Below are positions 35,218 through 39,418 of a stretch of DNA of 39,418 nt, piece after piece. Positions within the stretch are counted from its first letter, which is position 1. Each line of letters opens with the position of its first letter. The position numbers were made by a program, and so were the translations under genes. This DNA comes from Verrucomicrobiales bacterium (lineage in GTDB: Bacteria > Verrucomicrobiota > Verrucomicrobiia > Limisphaerales > UBA11320), in contig JAEUHE010000160.1 in assembly GCA_016793885.1 (NCBI GenBank), forward strand, positions 1 to 39,418, given 5' to 3'. Under the pieces are notes generated by a model, which saw nothing but the letters and a program-made list of their open reading frames with translations, was not told the DNA's origin and did no database searches.

Positions 35218-38200
35218 AGATGAATTCCTTCAGGCAGAAAAGAGACTGGGCGAAGTCCTTCCAGACGCCCTCGTTCTTTTCGAGTTCAGCAGATATGATC
35301 TTGTGTTCCGTCGCCAGCTCCTCGAGGTAGCCTCGCGCCGCCTCGACATCCTCCGCTGTGGCGCAACGACCAAAGGCTTTCAAGAACATGCGACGCACGC
35401 GCTCGTCGCGGTGTTGGCCGTCGGTTACCAATGCCTTTGCCCACTTGGAAGCCTGATCGATGATGAACGGATCGTTCAGGAGTGTGAGCGACTGAGCGGG
35501 GACGTTGGTGGCGTCGCGCTTTCCCCGGGTGCTCATGGGCTTGGGGGCATCGAATGCTTCCAGGAATGGGTTCGACGCGTTGCGACGGATCCTTTGGTAC
35601 AGACTGCGCCGCCGGTCTCCATCCAGAGGCCCCTTGGGGCCCCCTCCTTCGGTCTTCCCCACGAAATACACGTTCACACCGGGCCCATACATTTTGAGAT
35701 CAAGCTGGCCGGAGACGGCGAGCACCGCGTCACGCACAGCTTCCGCCTCCAGGCGTCGGACGTGCGCATGGGAGAGGAGTTCGTTACCAGGGTCGAGGCG
35801 CTGGGCGTTAGCCGATGGGATCGCCGATTGTTGGAACGCATGTGATGTCATCAGGAAGCGGATCGTTTGTTTTACCGACCAGCCGTGTTCGATGAAATAG
35901 CAGGCGAGGTAATCTAAGAGCTCTGGATGGGTTGGTTTTTCGCCGAGGCGCCCGAAGTTGTCCACGGTTCCGACGAGGCCTCGGCCGAAGAGATGATGCC
36001 ACAGCCGATTGACCATCACCCGGGCCGTCAGCGGATTGCTTGCGTTCGCGACCTCATCGGCCAACTCCAACCTTCCGCTCAACTTTGTGGGAAACGCCCG
36101 GTCGTTGAACATCTCCAGAAAACGGCGGGGTACCGGTTTGCTGGGTTGAGTGAGCGAGCCGCGGACGAACAACGGCTGGTCGAACGCCTCGGTTTCGTGC
36201 ACGCCGGGCGCGCGGCGCGGAACCGGAATTGCCTCCTCGAGAGCTCGGTACGAGGACACCGCGACATCCAACCGGGGGAGCCGCGCCCGTGTGGCCGGCA
36301 GCAAGTCGCGTCGGACGAAGTAGTCCAGGAACGTCAGAGCTTCGTCGGTGAGGTGGCCGTCCTGCCATTCTGAAACCGCCTGATCCAGAGCCTGGCTATA
36401 GAGATCCGCGAGGTCCTCCGCGGATGTCGGCATCCTTTGTGAGAGAAGGAAAGCGGCAGGTATCAGGAGTTCTTGGGGTGGCTGGTCAATGTCGTGGAAC
36501 ATCACCTCTGCGGCTCCGAAAAAAGCGCGTCCGCTGTCGGCGGAGTCCGAGATTGGAGAATCGTCGGCTGTGACGAACTCGAGATAAGCATGAGCCCCTT
36601 TGCGGTAGGCAGTGTCCAATCGGATCCACTTCATTTCGTCCGACCCCAAGCCAGACGCTGGATAAATACCCCCGCCGCCAATCGGATAGTTCTCGACCAC
36701 CAGACGCACTCTGCTGCGCTCACCCAGCCCCCGGATGCTCAGGTTGTCCTTAGTTACTTGAAATCGTGGTGAAGTGAATACCCCGTGCTGCTTGCGGGTG
36801 AGAGTGTGGGTGAACACACCGGCTGGATAAAGTCCGCGCAATACCCGGTCTCCCTTGACCTCCATAGAAAACTCCCCGGTAGATACCGCGGTGGCTGCAT
36901 CCTGTCCCGCCATGAACCAACGGCCAGCTTCCTCACCTCGCAGGTCCCAGCCGTGGGTGAAATTAGTCCGATTGAATTCGCGACGGTTGGCCAGTTCGCG
37001 CTTCCAGTCGATCGCCAGCTGGTTCCAACCGTCGCGGAACGCGGTATCCCTCAGCTGCGACAATTTCACCCACGGATGAAGCGGGTTGGACGTGTTTTTA
37101 GCGGCGTCCGCCAACGCCGTTGTCCACGCTTCCGCTGTTCTGGAAGTATCGTTGATCTTGGTCTGAGCGGCCTGAAGCTCCTTTAGTTTCCGGTTCAATC
37201 GGTCCCAGGTTTCCCGCTCGGTGGGGGTGAGAGCCCTTGCCAACGTCGCCGCGTCGATGGCCGTAACCCCGGCTCGGAAGGAAGCAGAGAGTTCAGCTGG
37301 GCTGAGCGCGCGCGCATAAAGGCGGGCTTCCTCGATCTCCCCGGCGAGGGAGGTTACACCTTTGGCCAGATGTCGTTTGCCGAGCAAAACCCGAGCCTCG
37401 TTGGCAGTGAACGTCTGCAATTCGCCCTGTTGGTAGCTCGCACCATAAGGACTTCCATTGCGATAGAGAGTGATGGAGTTGTCGGCACCGTACACCGCCG
37501 CGAGATGGATCAGTTCGTCTGGATTTGAGGTTTCGCCGGGGCCGCCGAGATCGCGTGTGCGACGGAAAAAATCACTTCCGGCGATCCAATGTCCAGTTTT
37601 TCGCTCACCGAACACGATGGAGTCAAAGGTCTCACTATCGGGTGTCTGCACGGTTAAGGCGCCACCTCCCTGTTGGTTCAGGTCAGACAGGGTGAGCCAC
37701 ACTTCCAAGGTCTTTTCCTTCAGCGTGAGCGGTAGCGGTTCTGTCACCACCCAGGCGTTCGTCCCATTGAGGATGAGTCGGCCGTTGCGAACCCGTGCGC
37801 CTCCTTCGGGCCTTCCATGCATCGTGCCGAGGGTGTCACGCAAATGCCCCTCAAAATCCCACCGTGCAACTGGGGTTGGGAGTGGTGCGGCCAGTTCGCT
37901 CTTCCGATGGCCGGCCAGTTCTGCGCGGGCCCGAGATTCGACCTGAGCAAGGGCCTGGAGCGTCTGGCGGACTCCCTGCTCCAGGCGATCTTCGTCTCTT
38001 TTGAGTGCCGCTTGTTGCCGGAGTTCCTTGCCCACGTCTGCCGCGGCCGACCTCCACGCGTCGGCTAGACCGCTGCGAATCTCACGCTTCAAGATCGTCA
38101 GCTCGGTGCGGTTCGTTTTCAGCGAGGCTGGAGTATCTACCACGACCTGTCCTGGACGACTGCTGGCGAACACGCCGTAGAGGGCATAAAAATCCTGTTG

Positions 38201-38977
38201 GCTGATCGGGTCGAACTTGTGGTCGTGGCAGCGCGCACAGGAGACGGTGAGTCCGAGGAACGCTTTGGAGAAGACATCAATCTGATTGTCCACCACCTTG
38301 ACCTGATCATCCAGGGCATCGACCGGCACATAGCCCAGTTCGACCATGCGCAAATGTGCCGTTCCGAGCTTAGACTCATTCAAACCTTCCGCCAGATTGA
38401 GGCGGGGGGAGGGTAGAAGATCACCCGCGATCTGCTCCTTTACGAATTGATCATAGGCAACGTCCTCGTTGAACGCACGAATCAGGTAGTCCCGATAACG
38501 CCAGGCCATTGGCAGCTCCGGATCCCCCTGGCTGCCGTGCGACTCGCAGTAACGAACCAGATCCATCCAGTGCCGAGCCCAGCGCTCGCCAAAGCGAGGA
38601 GAGGCGAGCAAGGCGTCTATCCGCCTCTCGTAGGCATGGGGCGATGTGTCCCGTTGGAACGCGTCGATCTCTTCGGGAGTCGGTGGCAGGCCGGTGAGTG
38701 CGAAGGTGGCTCGGCGCAAGAGCGATTCACGGCTGGCGATCGGCGCCGGTGCTAAATCACGATCCTCCATCTTAGCCGCTAGAAATCGATCGACCGGATG
38801 CTCTGTTCGCGCCGCGTTTTTGACGGCGGGGAGCGCGGGCTTCTTGAGAGGTTTAAAGCTCCACCACTCCTCGCGGCTCTTGCGCGTGGTTTGCCACTCG
38901 GACGGGAATGCTGTCAGGAGTCCGAAACAGAGTAGCCCTAGCGTCGCCCAGGCCGTTGTTTGGTAGGAGATGATCAC
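35207..38977 (-). CDS. PSD1-like DUF1549/DUF1553 protein with inserted LamG domain
   Basis: A 1256-aa exported protein. The frame is open to a TTG at 39076, but the signal-peptide-like hydrophobic stretch begins right after the GTG at 38977, which I prefer. DUF1549 follows (about 60-280), with [36 protein letters not shown] and a single CxxCH haem-type motif ([11 protein letters not shown], near 245). The middle carries a coiled segment and a LamG jelly-roll (about 370-575). DUF1553 forms the C-terminal third ([36 protein letters not shown]-like motif, LTLLNDPF). No separate N-terminal cytochrome domain is visible, unlike many PSD1 proteins. Co-translation with DUF1501 through an 11-nt overlap suggests a joint, probably redox-linked, role in exported polymer breakdown. 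Confidence 0.9.
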   Translation of the reverse strand: MIISYQTTAWATLGLLCFGLLTAFPSEWQTTRKSREEWWSFKPLKKPALPAVKNAARTEHPVDRFLAAKMEDRDLAPAPIASRESLLRRATFALTGLPPTPEEIDAFQRDTSPHAYERRIDALLASPRFGERWARHWMDLVRYCESHGSQGDPELPMAWRYRDYLIRAFNEDVAYDQFVKEQIAGDLLPSPRLNLAEGLNESKLGTAHLRMVELGYVPVDALDDQVKVVDNQIDVFSKAFLGLTVSCARCHDHKFDPISQQDFYALYGVFASSRPGQVVVDTPASLKTNRTELTILKREIRSGLADAWRSAAADVGKELRQQAALKRDEDRLEQGVRQTLQALAQVESRARAELAGHRKSELAAPLPTPVARWDFEGHLRDTLGTMHGRPEGGARVRNGRLILNGTNAWVVTEPLPLTLKEKTLEVWLTLSDLNQQGGGALTVQTPDSETFDSIVFGERKTGHWIAGSDFFRRTRDLGGPGETSNPDELIHLAAVYGADNSITLYRNGSPYGASYQQGELQTFTANEARVLLGKRHLAKGVTSLAGEIEEARLYARALSPAELSASFRAGVTAIDAATLARALTPTERETWDRLNRKLKELQAAQTKINDTSRTAEAWTTALADAAKNTSNPLHPWVKLSQLRDTAFRDGWNQLAIDWKRELANRREFNRTNFTHGWDLRGEEAGRWFMAGQDAATAVSTGEFSMEVKGDRVLRGLYPAGVFTHTLTRKQHGVFTSPRFQVTKDNLSIRGLGERSRVRLVVENYPIGGGGIYPASGLGSDEMKWIRLDTAYRKGAHAYLEFVTADDSPISDSADSGRAFFGAAEVMFHDIDQPPQELLIPAAFLLSQRMPTSAEDLADLYSQALDQAVSEWQDGHLTDEALTFLDYFVRRDLLPATRARLPRLDVAVSSYRALEEAIPVPRRAPGVHETEAFDQPLFVRGSLTQPSKPVPRRFLEMFNDRAFPTKLSGRLELADEVANASNPLTARVMVNRLWHHLFGRGLVGTVDNFGRLGEKPTHPELLDYLACYFIEHGWSVKQTIRFLMTSHAFQQSAIPSANAQRLDPGNELLSHAHVRRLEAEAVRDAVLAVSGQLDLKMYGPGVNVYFVGKTEGGGPKGPLDGDRRRSLYQRIRRNASNPFLEAFDAPKPMSTRGKRDATNVPAQSLTLLNDPFIIDQASKWAKALVTDGQHRDERVRRMFLKAFGRCATAEDVEAARGYLEELATEHKIISAELEKNEGVWKDFAQSLFCLKEFIYVD

Positions 38978-39418
38978 TCGTTTGGGACGGCTAAGACTGT
39001 CGGTTGGAGGAGTAAAGCATTTGGACGGGTGATGATCAGTTAGGTCTCGTATACAGGCTGCCGGATCTCGAGGCAAGCGCGTGAGCTACAGACGGTTCAC
39101 GATCGGAGGGTATTCAGATCAAGATCCCCGGGAAGGGGGGGAAGTACGTGCGCTTTTATGGACCGCGGAGACAGGTCTCCGCTTTTCCTGCACGCGACGG
39201 AGTGTCTGGAGGTGCGCCTTGGCTGAGCCCGTGCGATGGAGAGGGCAAGGTGGCGCGAAGGAACAGCGGTGTCGTGCCCTAAGCATTACCCACAAGTTCT
39301 TCGACCAAATGTTAGAATCCCAAAGGGATTCCGGCTCAAAGCCCAGGGTTGGCGCGACGCAGGAGCGCCTACCCTGGGTTAGTCGTTGTTTTCTCACAAC
39401 CCCATCGCGGGTTGCGCT
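38978..39418. other. Right-edge intergenic region with palindromic repeats
   Basis: No convincing gene; an open frame at 39119-39397 is built from the repeats themselves. Four hairpins are seen: GCGGAGAC-AG-GTCTCCGC followed by TTTT (39165-39186), GAATCCC/GGGATTC (39315-39331), an imperfect 14-bp-arm structure CCCAGGGT-T-GGCGC / GCGCC-T-ACCCTGGG (39342-39378), and CAACCC/GGGTTG (39397-39414). The left part should hold the promoter of the PSD1-like gene, which I could not identify. Confidence 0.55.
39342..39378. repeat. Long imperfect palindrome in a dispersed-type repeat
   Basis: Arms of 14 bp (8 bp, one T-T mismatch, 5 bp) surround a 9-nt loop. Together with the GAATCCC/GGGATTC and CAACCC/GGGTTG hairpins on either side it makes a mosaic of palindromes within 100 bp. 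This suggests a REP-like or miniature mobile repeat. Confidence 0.6.

Noticed and set aside
39119..39397. 92-aa minus-strand frame at the right edge
   Set aside because: It is composed almost wholly of palindromic intergenic repeat sequence, with no ribosome-binding site and unnatural composition.

Overview
The window most likely comes from a free-living Verrucomicrobiota bacterium, probably near the Pedosphaera/Limisphaera group. The grounds are a Sig-70_X6-type ECF sigma factor next to a WD40 receptor kinase, giant exported LamG/cadherin-like/HAF-repeat proteins, a DUF1549/DUF1553 + DUF1501 gene pair, C-terminal 'SSDL..W....RFYR' domains, and fairly high GC in the chromosomal part. The lineage is inferred from gene families; no rRNA or marker gene is present.

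Layout. (1) Positions 1 to about 6525 look like part of an integrated mobile element with visibly lower GC. A tyrosine recombinase abuts the 3' end of an intact tRNA-Gln. It is followed on the same strand by two paralogous AlpA/excisionase-like HTH proteins, a small unknown protein, an archaeo-eukaryotic-primase-like protein and an SF3/AAA-type helicase; the last three genes are chained by 4-bp ATGA overlaps. Two cargo or unknown genes (a membrane protein and a basic protein) lie further left. No capsid or packaging genes are seen, so the element resembles a phage satellite, PICI-like island or cryptic replicon; its far end lies outside the window. (2) 6526-6776 carries divergent tRNA-Gln(UUG) and tRNA-His(GUG). 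(3) 7179-8006 encodes a secreted zinc metallopeptidase.

(4) 8177-29664 is the centrepiece: a co-directional run of ECF sigma factor, membrane Ser/Thr kinase with WD40 propeller, parvulin-type lipoprotein isomerase, an unknown exported 644-aa protein, an exported 3618-aa giant, and two exported proteins sharing a ~110-aa 'GW...KWGPFFD' module (one copy, then five tandem copies). Junctions are tight (10, 40, 10, 17, -1 and 91 nt), which suggests a regulated programme for making, folding and exporting a very large surface or secreted assembly. The giant's C-terminal third is helix-rich and weakly recalls the C-terminal part of Tc-toxin A subunits. (5) A perfect 10-bp-arm hairpin at 29664-29695 separates this run from convergent genes.

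(6) 29715-38977 on the minus strand holds a DUF1549/DUF1553 (PSD1-like) protein with an internal LamG domain, an overlapping Tat-exported DUF1501 protein and, 358 bp further on, a multidomain heparinase II/III-like polysaccharide lyase with four Ig-like repeats and a 34-glycine linker. This set fits export-based polysaccharide breakdown. (7) The right edge (38978-39418) and the gap at 33393-33750 contain palindromic or short repeated intergenic sequences rather than genes.
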